DNA of 64,000 bases from Tamlana sp. I1 (GCF_015355625.1 NZ_JACLAF010000005.1:1-64000); one strand, 5' to 3'; positions 16,977-25,702 are shown, numbered from the stretch's first letter. Notes: generated by a model from the letters alone, not told the origin. Translations and numbers: made by a program.

Positions 16977-17867
16977 ATGTATACGTTTCAAGAGCAATTA
17001 GATAGAATAAGAAAAGGTAAAGGGTTTATTGCTGCATTAGACCAGAGTGGCGGTAGTACACCAAAAGCACTTTTAGGCTATGGTATTGATGAAAATCAAT
17101 ATAAAAATGAATCTGAAATGTTTCAACTCATTCATGACATGAGAACGCGTGTGATAACAAATAAATATTTTACAGCCGATAAAATATTAGGTGTTATTCT
17201 TTTTGAAAGAACAATGAAAGGTTTTGTTGATAAAAAACCAGTGCCGTCTTATTTATTAGAAAAACATATTGTTCCTTTTTTGAAAGTTGATGTAGGATTG
17301 GAAGCACTTCGCAATGGAGTAAAATTAATGAAACCGATTCCGAATTTAAAGTCACGATTAAATGACGCCAAACAATTAGGGATTTTTGGCACAAAAATGC
17401 GTTCGGTAATTTATGAAAATAATGCTGAAGGCATTTCTGAAATTGTAAAGCAACAGTTTGCTTTTGGTTCAGCTATTTTAGCCTGCGGATTAATTCCTAT
17501 TTTAGAACCTGAAGTCGATATCCATGCCGAAAGCAAAGCTGAAATTGAAGTCGTACTAAAGAAAAATATATTACAGGAGTTAGATAAACTTTCTGATGAC
17601 CAGTCGATCATTTTAAAATTAACTTTACCAACAGTAACCAACTTTTATGAAGATTTGGTAAATCATCCTAAAGTTGTTCGTGTTTTTGCGCTTTCAGGAG
17701 GTTATGATATGGAAACAGCAAATGCTTTATTGGCTGAAAATAATGGGGTTATTGCAAGTTTTTCTAGAGCACTTTTAAGCGATTTAAAACTTCAACAAAG
17801 TGATGTTGAGTTTTCTTCGGTTTTAAATACCGCGATCGATAGTATTTATGAAGCTTCTATAACTTAA
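16977..17867 (+). CDS. fda: Fructose-bisphosphate aldolase, class I
   Basis: 296 residues. The enzyme splits fructose 1,6-bisphosphate into two triose phosphates through a Schiff base. The N-terminal signature GFIAALDQSGGSTPKAL and the lysine in ILKLTLPT (Lys214, proposed Schiff-base residue) are those of the short bacterial class I enzyme, not the zinc class II enzyme. It is monocistronic and has its own terminator. The ATG at 16977 is preferred over one 5 bp earlier in another frame. Confidence 0.93.
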   Translation: MYTFQEQLDRIRKGKGFIAALDQSGGSTPKALLGYGIDENQYKNESEMFQLIHDMRTRVITNKYFTADKILGVILFERTMKGFVDKKPVPSYLLEKHIVPFLKVDVGLEALRNGVKLMKPIPNLKSRLNDAKQLGIFGTKMRSVIYENNAEGISEIVKQQFAFGSAILACGLIPILEPEVDIHAESKAEIEVVLKKNILQELDKLSDDQSIILKLTLPTVTNFYEDLVNHPKVVRVFALSGGYDMETANALLAENNGVIASFSRALLSDLKLQQSDVEFSSVLNTAIDSIYEASIT

Positions 17868-18067
17868 TATTTCATGAATTTGATGGGTGCAAATAGGTGT
17901 GTCTTTTAAAGTTAAATTCTGCTTATTAATACAATGATAAGAAAACATCTAATAACGAAGCTATAAATTTAATTTAGCACTACTACTGCGTTTGGTGTTG
18001 GAACGGCATCCATCCAAATTATTAAATCAATATAATCTTGAGTGAAGACTAGCTAAGTTTATAAAAT

Positions 18068-18106
18068 AAAAAACCCGCAAACTTAAAGAAGTCGCGGGTT
18101 TTTTTT
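18068..18106. terminator. Bidirectional terminator between fda and rng
   Basis: An 11-bp stem, AAAAAACCCGC (18068-18078) with GCGGGTTTTTT (18094-18104), between two convergent genes, with A and T runs on both sides so it can work in both directions. Confidence 0.88.
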
Positions 18107-18108
18107 GG

Positions 18109-19656
18109 TTATTTAATTTGATTACCATCTTTATCGAAAAAGTGGTATTCTAGGTATGTGTAAGCATCTCTAGGTAATATTTTCACCCATTTTTTATGTT
18201 CAAAAAACCATTTTGAACGTATTGATGGAAAACCTTGTGTTAAGAAGGCTGCTATGAAAGGATGTGTGTTTAGGGTCACCTTTTTATAGTCTTTTTTAAA
18301 TAGTTTTTCAAGATCGTGATTTATTTTTTGCACTATGCCGATAGGTGCTTCCACTTCGGCGCCATTAATAATCGCGTCGGGATTTTCCTCGCGCGTTTTA
18401 ATGTTCATTTCTGGGCGTACACGTTGTCTTGTAATTTGTATTAATCCAAATTTACTTGGAGGCAGTATTTTGTGTTTGGCTCTGTCGTCCTTCATTTCAT
18501 CACGAAGATGGTTGAAAAGTTTCTGCCTGTTTTCAGCATTCGTCATATCTATAAAATCGACTACAATGATGCCGCCCATATCACGCAAGCGTAATTGGCG
18601 CGCCATTTCTGTTGCGGCGATAAGATTAACTTCAAGTGCTGTGTCTTCTTGACTGTTGGCTTTGTTAGAACGGTTTCCGCTGTTTACATCTATAACATGC
18701 AGGGCTTCGGTATGTTCGATAACCAAATAGGCGCCTTTTGCCATAGAAACGGTTTTGCCAAACGAGGTTTTAATCTGTCTTTCAATTCCAAATTTCTCGA
18801 ATATGGGAATGTTTGAATTATACAATTTAACTATGGATTCTTTTTTTGGTGCAATTTCTTGCACGTAATCTTTTATTTGATAATAAAGCGTTTCATCGTC
18901 CACATGTATGCTAGTAAAGGTGTCGTTAAATATGTCTCTTAATATTGAAGAGGCTTTATTCATTTCACCTAAAACTTTACTGGGGTGATGCGCTTTGTGT
19001 AGCTTTTTACACATTGCCGTCCAACGACTAAGCAAATTTTGTAAATCTTTATCTAGTTCTGCTACTTTTTTGCCTTGTGCTACCGTACGAACAATTACCC
19101 CAAAACCTGGAGGCGTAATGCTTTTTACCAGGCGTTTTAATCGGTCTTTTTCTTCGCGATCTTCTATTTTTTGTGAAATAGAAATGCGACTAGAAAAAGG
19201 GACTAAAACAATATATCTTCCGGCAATAGAAAGCTCTGAGCTTATTCTAGGGCCTTTGGTTGATATGGGTTCTTTTACAATTTGTACTAATAGCGACTGA
19301 TTCGATTTTAAGGCGTCGGCAATTTTGCCGTCTTTCTCAATATCTTTTTCAAATGGGAAATTTTTTAAAGAAAAATCTTTTAGTTTACCTGTGCTTACAC
19401 GTTTTGTGAATTTTAAAAGTGATGGTAGTTTTGGCCCTAAATCGTGATAATGCAAAAATGCATCTTTCTCGTAGCCCACATTAACAAATGCAGCATTTAG
19501 TCCAGGAACAGCTTTTCTTATTTTGGCTATAAACACATCGCCAACAGAAAAGTCGTTACTATCTTCATCCTTTTGTAATTCAATAAGTTTTCCATCTTTT
19601 AATAAGGCAAAATCAACATTGTCGGAACTAGATCGAATGATCAATTCTTTATCCAT
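18109..19656 (-). CDS. rng: Ribonuclease G (RNase E/G family)
   Basis: 515 residues, the length of RNase G without the scaffold tail of RNase E. An S1-like RNA-binding domain (about 35-125) is followed by the catalytic core with the magnesium-binding aspartates in HVIDVNSG and VVDFIDM. The enzyme makes endonucleolytic cuts in mRNA and rRNA precursors. It follows HU and a 30-residue basic protein gene on the same strand, but a terminator and a long repeat-rich gap separate them. Confidence 0.95.
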   Translation of the reverse strand: MDKELIIRSSSDNVDFALLKDGKLIELQKDEDSNDFSVGDVFIAKIRKAVPGLNAAFVNVGYEKDAFLHYHDLGPKLPSLLKFTKRVSTGKLKDFSLKNFPFEKDIEKDGKIADALKSNQSLLVQIVKEPISTKGPRISSELSIAGRYIVLVPFSSRISISQKIEDREEKDRLKRLVKSITPPGFGVIVRTVAQGKKVAELDKDLQNLLSRWTAMCKKLHKAHHPSKVLGEMNKASSILRDIFNDTFTSIHVDDETLYYQIKDYVQEIAPKKESIVKLYNSNIPIFEKFGIERQIKTSFGKTVSMAKGAYLVIEHTEALHVIDVNSGNRSNKANSQEDTALEVNLIAATEMARQLRLRDMGGIIVVDFIDMTNAENRQKLFNHLRDEMKDDRAKHKILPPSKFGLIQITRQRVRPEMNIKTREENPDAIINGAEVEAPIGIVQKINHDLEKLFKKDYKKVTLNTHPFIAAFLTQGFPSIRSKWFFEHKKWVKILPRDAYTYLEYHFFDKDGNQIK

Positions 19657-19686
19657 GGTGTTAATTTTTATCCATACAGTCTGGTA

Positions 19687-19850
19687 AGAAGTTAAAAGTT
19701 AGAAGTTAAAAGTTAAAAGTCAATAGTTTGAGGTTAGAAGTATAAGGTTAAAAGTAAATTAATATTTCACTTTAAAACCATTTACTAAAAACCAATAACT
19801 ATTAACCAGTAACTAATAACTAGAAACCAATAACCATCAACCAAATGGTA
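19687..19850. repeat. GTTA-type degenerate repeat tract, imperfect inverted arrangement
   Basis: 19687-19760 is built from units like AGTTAAAAGTTAGAAGTTAA. 19785-19850 is built from the opposite-strand version (ACCAATAACTATTAACCAGT). Together they form a long, imperfect inverted repeat in the 5' region of rng. A second tract of the same kind is at 43130-43192. No gene is seen in 19657-20023. Confidence 0.8.
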
Positions 19851-19991
19851 TAGATGGATTATACATTATTTTTATCTGATGTTTGCACACCAGACCACAG
19901 GATTTTTAAATCCGTGGAGTTCTATTGATTTTAAAATATGATTAAAAAATCGATGAACTCATTTCAAAGAACTCGTTGTTTTTTAAAACCA

Positions 19992-20022
19992 AAAAAAGTA
20001 GCTAATCTAACTACTTTTTTGA
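19992..20022 (-). terminator. Intrinsic terminator after the 30-residue gene
   Basis: A 10-bp stem, AAAAAAGTAG (19992-20001) with CTACTTTTTT (20011-20020), 9-nt loop. It lies directly after the small gene on the minus strand, followed there by a T run. Confidence 0.85.
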
Positions 20023-20023
20023 T

Positions 20024-20116
20024 TTATTTTTTCTTCTTGTGACGGTTAGCGCGTCTACGTTTCTTACGTTTGTGCGTCGCTACCTTATGTCTTTTACGTT
20101 TTTTACCACTTGGCAT
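20024..20116 (-). CDS. 30-residue highly basic protein, possible ribosome-associated protein
   Basis: An ATG-to-TAA frame that translates to MPSGKKRKRHKVATHKRKKR followed by RRANRHKKKK. More than half of the residues are Lys, Arg or His and none is acidic. It lies between the HU gene and its own terminator, so it is probably transcribed with HU. The composition is like tiny ribosomal proteins such as THX or bL36, but the sequence is neither. I recall near-identical short frames in other Flavobacteriia, and a Bacteroidota-specific ribosomal protein (bL38) has been reported; I cannot say whether this is it. Confidence 0.75.
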   Translation of the reverse strand: MPSGKKRKRHKVATHKRKKRRRANRHKKKK

Positions 20117-20179
20117 AAATAGTGTCTTTTAAGATTAATAATTCGTTTTAATGCTGAAACAAGTTCAGCTTATGTATTC

Positions 20180-20470
20180 TTATTTTACGTCTACATTCGT
20201 TTTAACGCCTTCAACAAATACTTTTGCAGGCTTAAATGCAGGAATATTGTGAGCAGGTATTTTGATAGTTGTATTCTTTGAAATATTTCTACCAGTTTTT
20301 TCAGCTCTTGTTTTAATAATAAAGCTTCCAAAACCTCTTAAGTAAACATTATCACCAGCTTCTAAAGAAGTTTTTACTTCTTCCATAAATGTTTCAACAG
20401 TTGCTTGAACATCACCTTTTTCAATTCCTAATTTCTCAGAAATCTTTGCTACTAAATCAGCCTTCGTCAT
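20180..20470 (-). CDS. HU-family DNA-binding protein
   Basis: 96 residues of the HU/IHF fold: MTKADLVAKISEKLGI, the beta-arm entry GFGSFIIKTRAEKTGRNIS and the arm tip NIPAFKPAK. The conserved Pro of the DNA-bending tip is present. It binds and bends DNA in the nucleoid. It has its own promoter (20515-20547) and is followed 63 bp later by the small basic gene. Confidence 0.95.
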   Translation of the reverse strand: MTKADLVAKISEKLGIEKGDVQATVETFMEEVKTSLEAGDNVYLRGFGSFIIKTRAEKTGRNISKNTTIKIPAHNIPAFKPAKVFVEGVKTNVDVK

Positions 20471-20514
20471 TTTTAATATTTTATTTTGGGTTACTATAAA
20501 TTCTAAAAGGGATG

Positions 20515-20547
20515 CAAATATAGGAATTAAATATTCAATATTTCAAA
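20515..20547 (-). promoter_or_regulatory. Bacteroidota-type promoter of HU
   Basis: On the minus strand TTTG (20544-20547), 21 bp, then TATATTTG (20515-20522), about 45 bp before the HU start. Both boxes fit the consensus. Confidence 0.75.
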
Positions 20548-20609
20548 CCTAATTCACTAAAATTTAATATTATAAACGTTTATTTTTACGCCCTCTATTT
20601 AATTAATGA

Positions 20610-21650
20610 ATGATATTTTCTAAAAAGCTAATCCATTGGTACTCAATTAACAAACGAAGCTTGCCGTGGCGAGAAACTAAAAATCCGTACCATATTTGGT
20701 TGTCGGAAATTATTTTACAGCAAACACAAGTGAATCAAGGGTTACCATTTTATGATGCTTTTATTAATAAATTTCCTTCGGTTTTCGATTTGGCCGCCGC
20801 AAAAGAGAGCGCTGTTTTAAAATTATGGCAAGGTTTGGGGTATTATTCTAGAGCCCGAAATTTACATGCTTCGGCAAAATATGTCGCTAACGAGCTTCAA
20901 GGAGTTTTTCCAGATACATATAAGGACTTGCTAAAGTTAAAAGGTGTTGGCGATTATACGGCAAGCGCCATTGCTTCCATTTGTTTTAATGAACCCGCTG
21001 CTGTGGTTGATGGGAATGTATATCGTGTTTTGTCGCGTTATTTTGGTATAGATACACCTATCAATTCTTCAAAAGGAGCAAAGGAATTTAAAGCTTTAGC
21101 TCAAGAATTAATTGATAAAAAAAATCCTTCCGATTTTAATCAGGCCATTATGGAATTTGGCGCCATACAATGCAAACCTAAAAATCCAGACTGTTCGGTT
21201 TGCCCGTTTCAGGAGCCTTGTGTGGCTTTCAATAAAAATAAAATAGCCGATTTACCAGTTAAAATTAAATCCGCGAAAGCGAAAAAGAAATATTTTAACT
21301 TCTTGGTATTTATATCGGAAGACGGTAAAACTATCTTGGAGAAACGCGAAGGCAAAGGTATTTGGCAAAACTTGTATCAGTTTCCGTTAATTGAAACCAG
21401 TAAAAACTGCGATGCGTCTCAATTAAAAGCTTTGTTAAAAACCCATGATTTACTAAAATCACATTCCTATACATTGAGTCTATACAATAAGACGCCCTTG
21501 GTGCATAAATTATCGCACCAACATTTGTACACCACATTTTGGATTGTTAATATAAAGGACTTGCCTATTGAAGGTGTTTTGTTTGATGATGTTAGAAATT
21601 ATGCCGTACCTATTTTAATAGGAAATTTTATTGAAAGCTTTGATTTTTAA
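20610..21650 (+). CDS. mutY: A/G-specific adenine glycosylase MutY
   Basis: MutY removes adenine mispaired with 8-oxoguanine. The catalytic Glu33 lies in LSEIILQQTQV, and Asp134 in VVDGNVYRVL follows the helix-hairpin-helix LKGVGDYTASAIAS. The iron-sulfur cysteines are Cys188, 195, 198 and 204 (C-x6-C-x2-C-x5-C). The C-terminal part (about 225-346) is the NUDIX-like domain that reads oxoG. The gene diverges from HU and leads the mutY-ssb-gldE-gldD run. Confidence 0.96.
   Translation: MIFSKKLIHWYSINKRSLPWRETKNPYHIWLSEIILQQTQVNQGLPFYDAFINKFPSVFDLAAAKESAVLKLWQGLGYYSRARNLHASAKYVANELQGVFPDTYKDLLKLKGVGDYTASAIASICFNEPAAVVDGNVYRVLSRYFGIDTPINSSKGAKEFKALAQELIDKKNPSDFNQAIMEFGAIQCKPKNPDCSVCPFQEPCVAFNKNKIADLPVKIKSAKAKKKYFNFLVFISEDGKTILEKREGKGIWQNLYQFPLIETSKNCDASQLKALLKTHDLLKSHSYTLSLYNKTPLVHKLSHQHLYTTFWIVNIKDLPIEGVLFDDVRNYAVPILIGNFIESFDF
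21270..21285 (+). repeat. Repeated word TCCGCGAAAGCGAAAA, copy 1 (inside mutY)
   Basis: Identical 16-bp word also at 54123 and 62126 on the same strand, with related copies at 23996 (inverted) and 48243. Here it encodes SAKAK within the linker of MutY. Confidence 0.85.
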
Positions 21651-21772
21651 AATGTTTTATTGAAAATCAGGTATAGAAATGGTGGTTGGCATAGAATTTC
21701 TTATTTTCGAAGCCTATGGTTAAAACAATCATATTTTTTTATTAATTTTAAAATCATGTGAAGCATTTAAAC

Positions 21773-21780
21773 TAATTTTG
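21773..21780 (+). promoter_or_regulatory. -7 box before ssb
   Basis: TAATTTTG fits TAnnTTTG and lies 22 bp before the ssb start, suggesting that ssb-gldE-gldD can be transcribed apart from mutY. Confidence 0.5.
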
Positions 21781-21802
21781 CTTTCTAATTTTTTAAGGAA
21801 TT

Positions 21803-22246
21803 ATGTCGGGAACTTTAAATAAAGTAATGCTTATTGGGCATTTAGGTGATGAGATTAAAATGCACTATTTTGAAGGTGGTAATTGTATTGGTCGTTTTCC
21901 TTTGGCAACAAACGAAACGTATACCAACAAGCAAACCAACGAGCGTGTAACCAACACCGAATGGCATAATATTGTAGTTAGAAATAAAGCTGCCGAAATT
22001 TGCGAAAAGTATTTAAGCAAAGGCGATAAAGTTTATATTGAAGGGCGTTTAAAAACCAGAAAATGGATGGACGATAAAGGCTTAGAGCGTTATTCTACCG
22101 AAATTCATTGCAACGATTTCACTTTTTTAACCACTAAAAAAGATAGTAGTTCGAACACCAATACGCCAGCGTCGCAAAAAACTGAAACGCCAACAAAACC
22201 AGAAAACATTTCGAGCCAAGAAGCCGAAGATGATCTTCCTTTTTAA
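21803..22246 (+). CDS. ssb: Single-stranded DNA-binding protein
   Basis: 147 residues: an OB fold (about 1-106; MSGTLNKVMLIGHLG, EWHNIVVRNKAAEICEKYL, GDKVYIEGRLKTR), a Ser/Thr/Pro/Glu-rich linker and the acidic tip EAEDDLPF. The tip docks repair and replication partners. It lies between mutY and gldE, the usual flavobacterial order. The DUF3127 protein at 53729 ends in the same DDLPF. Confidence 0.96.
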   Translation: MSGTLNKVMLIGHLGDEIKMHYFEGGNCIGRFPLATNETYTNKQTNERVTNTEWHNIVVRNKAAEICEKYLSKGDKVYIEGRLKTRKWMDDKGLERYSTEIHCNDFTFLTTKKDSSSNTNTPASQKTETPTKPENISSQEAEDDLPF

Positions 22247-22296
22247 TATGAAATTCACGATGTTTCAAGATTTAAGTTTAACCAAACCAATAGCCA

Positions 22297-23601
22297 TTGG
22301 ATCCTGACCCTGCCAGTTTAGTCTCGTTAATATTTGCTATAGACCTACCTGTGGTTTTTAGCTTTGTCTTATTATTTGTGCTGCTTTTATGTTCGGCGCT
22401 AATTTCTGGAGCCGAAGTGGCTTTATTTTCATTAAATAGAAGTGATGTTGAAGCAGGTTTAGAGAACAAATCCAGACGCATACAAATTATTTCTAGACTT
22501 CTAGAGCGCCCTAAAAAACTATTGGCTACCATATTGGTAACCAATAATTTTATAAATATTGCCGTAGTTATTTTGTTCGCTTTTTTAGGCGACTTTATGT
22601 TTGGAAACCTGTCAAACCCAAAGATTAAATTTGTAATTGAAGTTGTAGTTGTTACTTTTTTAATTTTATTATTTGGTGAAATATTACCAAAAATTTACGC
22701 CAGCAGAAACAATTTAAAATTTGCCATTTTTATGGCTTATCCTTTAAAGGTTTTAGATTTTTTACTGTCGCCCATAAGTTTGCCTATGCGTAGTGTTACT
22801 TTAGGAATTCATAACCGTTTGGGGAAACAGAAATCTAATTTTAATGTCGATCAATTATCCCAGGCTTTAGAGCTTACTAGCGAAGAAGACACCACCAAAG
22901 AAGAGCATAAAATATTAAAAGGCATTGTGTCTTTTGGAAACACTGATACCAAACAGGTTATGCGTCCGCGAATCGATATTTTTGCATTAAATATCGACCA
23001 AAAATACGCCGATATTATGCCTGTAATTATTGCTAATGGTTATTCTAGAATTCCGGTTTATCGCGATAGTATCGATACCATTGAAGGGATTTTATACGTA
23101 AAAGATTTGTTGCCTTATATTGATAGAAAGCAATTTGATTGGACCAGTTTATTACGCGAACCGTTTTTTGTTCCAGAGAATAAAAAGTTGGATGATTTAA
23201 TGACCGAGTTTCAAGATAAAAAAGTGCATTTAGCGGTTGTAGTTGATGAGTATGGCGGTACTTCTGGATTGATTTCTTTAGAAGATATTATTGAAGAAAT
23301 TGTAGGTGATATTAGCGATGAGTTTGATGATGAAGATTTAACCTACTCGAAATTAGACGAACATAATTATGTGTTTGAAGGCAAAACAGCTTTAAAAGAT
23401 TTTTATAAAATTATAAAGCTTGAAGACGATACGGTTTTCGAATCTAAAAAAGGCGAAGCTGAAACCGTTGCAGGTTTTGTTTTAGAAATTTCTAAAAGCT
23501 TCCCTAAGTTGAACAGTAAAATAAATTTTGAAAATTACGTTTTTACTATTGAAGCTTTAGATAAAAAACGCATCAAGCTTGTAAAATTCACCATAACCTA
23601 A
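22297..23601 (+). CDS. gldE: Gliding motility-associated protein GldE
   Basis: 434 residues of the HlyC/CorC (CNNM-like) family. Three or four N-terminal membrane helices (about 15-150, DUF21 domain) are followed by a CBS pair (about 200-325; MRPRIDIFALN, EYGGTSGLISLEDIIEEIVGDI) and a CorC/HlyC C-terminal domain. GldE is tied to GldD in flavobacterial gliding and T9SS assembly. The start I choose is TTG at 22297, giving MDPDPASLV, which matches my recollection of homologues; no upstream ATG fits. It overlaps gldD by 1 bp. Confidence 0.93.
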   Translation: MDPDPASLVSLIFAIDLPVVFSFVLLFVLLLCSALISGAEVALFSLNRSDVEAGLENKSRRIQIISRLLERPKKLLATILVTNNFINIAVVILFAFLGDFMFGNLSNPKIKFVIEVVVVTFLILLFGEILPKIYASRNNLKFAIFMAYPLKVLDFLLSPISLPMRSVTLGIHNRLGKQKSNFNVDQLSQALELTSEEDTTKEEHKILKGIVSFGNTDTKQVMRPRIDIFALNIDQKYADIMPVIIANGYSRIPVYRDSIDTIEGILYVKDLLPYIDRKQFDWTSLLREPFFVPENKKLDDLMTEFQDKKVHLAVVVDEYGGTSGLISLEDIIEEIVGDISDEFDDEDLTYSKLDEHNYVFEGKTALKDFYKIIKLEDDTVFESKKGEAETVAGFVLEISKSFPKLNSKINFENYVFTIEALDKKRIKLVKFTIT

Positions 23602-24182
23602 TGACGAAATTTGTTTACGTTTTAGTAGTGCTTGCCTTATGTTTTTCTTGTAAAGAAGATGTGGTGCCGAAACCCAATGCTTTTTTAAGGTTAGAATATC
23701 CAGAACCCAATTATAAAGAAATTAATTTCGATTTACCTTTCACTTTCGAAATTAACAAGCTTGCCACAAAAGTTAGTGTTAACGAAGTTAAAGCACCAAC
23801 AAAAAGTTATGGGGTTAATTTAGAGTATCCAAGTTTAAGAGGGACGCTGTTTTTAACTTATAAATCTATTGATAACAGCGAAAAAAATCTGAATGATTTT
23901 TTAAGAGACGCCCAAAATTTCACTCAAAAACATACTATTAAGGCTGATGAAATTCCTGTTACAGCTTACTTAAATAAACAGCGAAAAGTGTATGGCGCTT
24001 TCGCGGAAGTTAAAGGTAATGTTGCTTCTCCGGCGCAGTTTTATGTAACCGATAGTGTACAGCATTTTTTAACAGGCTCTTTGTATTTCTACGCCAAACC
24101 AAATTACGATTCTATTCTTCCTGCAGCACAGTATATTGAAAAGGATATCAAGCACATTATGGAAACTGTAACTTGGAAATAA
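23601..24182 (+). CDS. gldD: Gliding motility lipoprotein GldD
   Basis: 193 residues. The lipoprotein signal ends LALCFSC (Cys17). The mature protein starts KEDVVPKPNAFLRLEYPEPNY and has the central NLEYPSLRGTLFLTYK seen in GldD. It is essential for gliding and type IX secretion in Flavobacterium, probably acting in the cell envelope with GldE, whose gene overlaps it by one base. Confidence 0.94.
   Translation: MTKFVYVLVVLALCFSCKEDVVPKPNAFLRLEYPEPNYKEINFDLPFTFEINKLATKVSVNEVKAPTKSYGVNLEYPSLRGTLFLTYKSIDNSEKNLNDFLRDAQNFTQKHTIKADEIPVTAYLNKQRKVYGAFAEVKGNVASPAQFYVTDSVQHFLTGSLYFYAKPNYDSILPAAQYIEKDIKHIMETVTWK
23996..24007 (-). repeat. Repeated word TCCGCGAAAGCG, copy 2 (inverted, inside gldD)
   Basis: The 12-bp core of the repeated word read on the minus strand. 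In gldD it falls in codons for GAFAEV, a different reading from copies 1 and 5. Confidence 0.8.
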
Positions 24183-24211
24183 TATCAATTACTAAATAAT
24201 TGATACGAAAA

Positions 24212-24338
24212 AGGCTGTCTGAAAAGCTAATTACTTTGATGTATCAGGTTGAGCTTGTCGAAACCGGTTTTGATTAGCAATCAGATAAAAATATTTCGAG
24301 AGGCTGTTAGGACATCTCGTATGCTTTTCAGGCAGCCT
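24212..24338. repeat. Long inverted repeat between gldD and the HMA lipoprotein gene
   Basis: The arms AGGCTGTCTGAAAAGC (24212-24227) and GCTTTTCAGGCAGCCT (24323-24338) match at 15 of 16 positions. The 95-bp interior holds a small CGAGA/TCTCG dyad and GGTTGAGCTTGTCGAAACC, a REP-like word of Flavobacteriia. It sits between convergent genes and probably ends transcription both ways. Confidence 0.8.
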
Positions 24339-24366
24339 CTTAAATTAAAGAATCTTATTTTAAATT

Positions 24367-24864
24367 TTAAGCTTCTTTCTTAGCGCAACAAGCTTCTTTA
24401 CAGCCTGGTTTGCAAGTCATTTTTTCACCACCTTTACAGCAGTCTTTTTTACATCCTGGTTCGCAAGTTGTTTTCGTCGAAGTTGGAAAATCTTCAACAG
24501 TTTTCATATCGTGAACAGAATAGGTGTTCGATACTTTTACAACGGTTTCTTCTAAAGAAGTTGGTGTAACTTTTGCTTCATCATATTCAACCATGGCTAA
24601 TTTTTTATCAAAATCTACTTTGGCCGATTTTACACCGTCCATTCTAGATATTTTCTTCTGGATTTGAGCCGCACAACCCATAGCACAAGTCATGCCTTCA
24701 ATAGTAAATTCAGCTTTAGCATAAGTGGCATTAGGGTCAAGTTGAGTTGCTGTTTCTGTAGCAGTTTCTACTTCAACAGTTTTAACTTCTGGTGTTTTAT
24801 TTTTACAGCTAAACGCAAATGAAACGATTAATGTAAGGACTAAAATATGTTTTATAGTTTTCAT
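24367..24864 (-). CDS. Lipoprotein with a heavy-metal-associated domain and Cys-rich tail
   Basis: 165 residues. The lipoprotein signal ends SFAFSC (Cys20). The HMA ferredoxin-like domain (about 48-118) starts AEFTIEGMTCAMGCAAQI. The normal metal site is GMTCxxC, but here the two cysteines are three residues apart (C-A-M-G-C). The tail (about 130-165) has two similar motifs, CEPGCKKDCC and CKPGCKEACC, likely to bind copper or another soft metal. It probably acts as a periplasmic metal buffer or chaperone (inference). A -7 box TAGTTTTG lies at 24890-24897 on the minus strand. Confidence 0.8.
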   Translation of the reverse strand: MKTIKHILVLTLIVSFAFSCKNKTPEVKTVEVETATETATQLDPNATYAKAEFTIEGMTCAMGCAAQIQKKISRMDGVKSAKVDFDKKLAMVEYDEAKVTPTSLEETVVKVSNTYSVHDMKTVEDFPTSTKTTCEPGCKKDCCKGGEKMTCKPGCKEACCAKKEA

Positions 24865-25171
24865 AATAATAGGTATGAGTTTCGTGTAGCAAAACTACTA
24901 AATAAAGTGGTTTATTGTGTTAAAAAACATGATTTTGTCTTTTATATACAAGCCAATAAATGAGGTGAATTACATTTAGATTATTTTAAATGATTATCGA
25001 AATATTTTAAAGTGCATTCCTGTATTAAAACGTATTGTCTATGGGTTTTAAGAATAATTAAAGGTTGCCTTATTTATTGATAATTAAGCGTTTGTAATTT
25101 TGTTTTTTGACTTGAAATTATTTTTATTCATAAATTTTCACGAAATTTAAGTGAATTAATTCCAAGTAAAC
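24865..25171. other. Divergent intergenic region, no gene seen
   Basis: 307 bp of AT-rich DNA holding the -7 boxes of both flanking genes: CAAAACTA at 24890-24897 (minus) and TAATTTTG at 25095-25102 (plus). No hairpin or frame stands out. Confidence 0.5.
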
Positions 25172-25618
25172 ATGAAAAAGACATCCGTTTCCATTCGTTT
25201 TGGCCTCGTTATTAGTGCCGTTTTAGTGGCTTATTTTTTAGTGTTAGCTCTAGTTGAAAAGCATACCAATCCGGCATTTAGTTTTGCCAATGCTATTATT
25301 ACAGGGCTGGGAATTTATGAAGCTGTTCGATTAAGTAAACTAGAAGATCCCGATGGGTTTTCCTATGGTCAAGGCTTTAAAATAGGATTGGTTACAGGGT
25401 TTATAGCTACTTTAATATTTACTGTTTTCTTTCTGTTTTATACCACCGAAATTGATCCCGCATTCTTGCACAATATGCTTCTAAATATGCATGGTGGTTT
25501 TAATGCCGATATAGGTATGGTTACTTTTGTGGTAGCCGTAATGGGTATAGCAACAACGGTAGTTTCTTCGCTTACCGTAATGCAATTGTTTAAAAAAACA
25601 GGAAATATTCCGCAATAA
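25172..25618 (+). CDS. DUF4199 membrane protein
   Basis: 148 residues with four hydrophobic helices (about 10-30, 38-56, 72-98, 112-138) and the pattern DPDGFSYGQGFKIGLVTGFIATLIF typical of DUF4199, a Bacteroidota membrane family of unknown function. It is monocistronic upstream of the rplU promoter. Confidence 0.8.
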   Translation: MKKTSVSIRFGLVISAVLVAYFLVLALVEKHTNPAFSFANAIITGLGIYEAVRLSKLEDPDGFSYGQGFKIGLVTGFIATLIFTVFFLFYTTEIDPAFLHNMLLNMHGGFNADIGMVTFVVAVMGIATTVVSSLTVMQLFKKTGNIPQ

Positions 25619-25629
25619 TATATAAAACA

Positions 25630-25660
25630 TTTGTAGTTTAATTATTTAGCAGTATATTTG
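25630..25660 (+). promoter_or_regulatory. Promoter of rplU-rpmA
   Basis: TTTG (25630-25633), 19 bp, TATATTTG (25653-25660): an ideal Bacteroidota promoter, giving a leader of about 35 nt before rplU. Confidence 0.85.
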
Positions 25661-25702
25661 CACTCATTTTTGAACAAAATTAATAAATAAAAACGTTACG
25701 CT

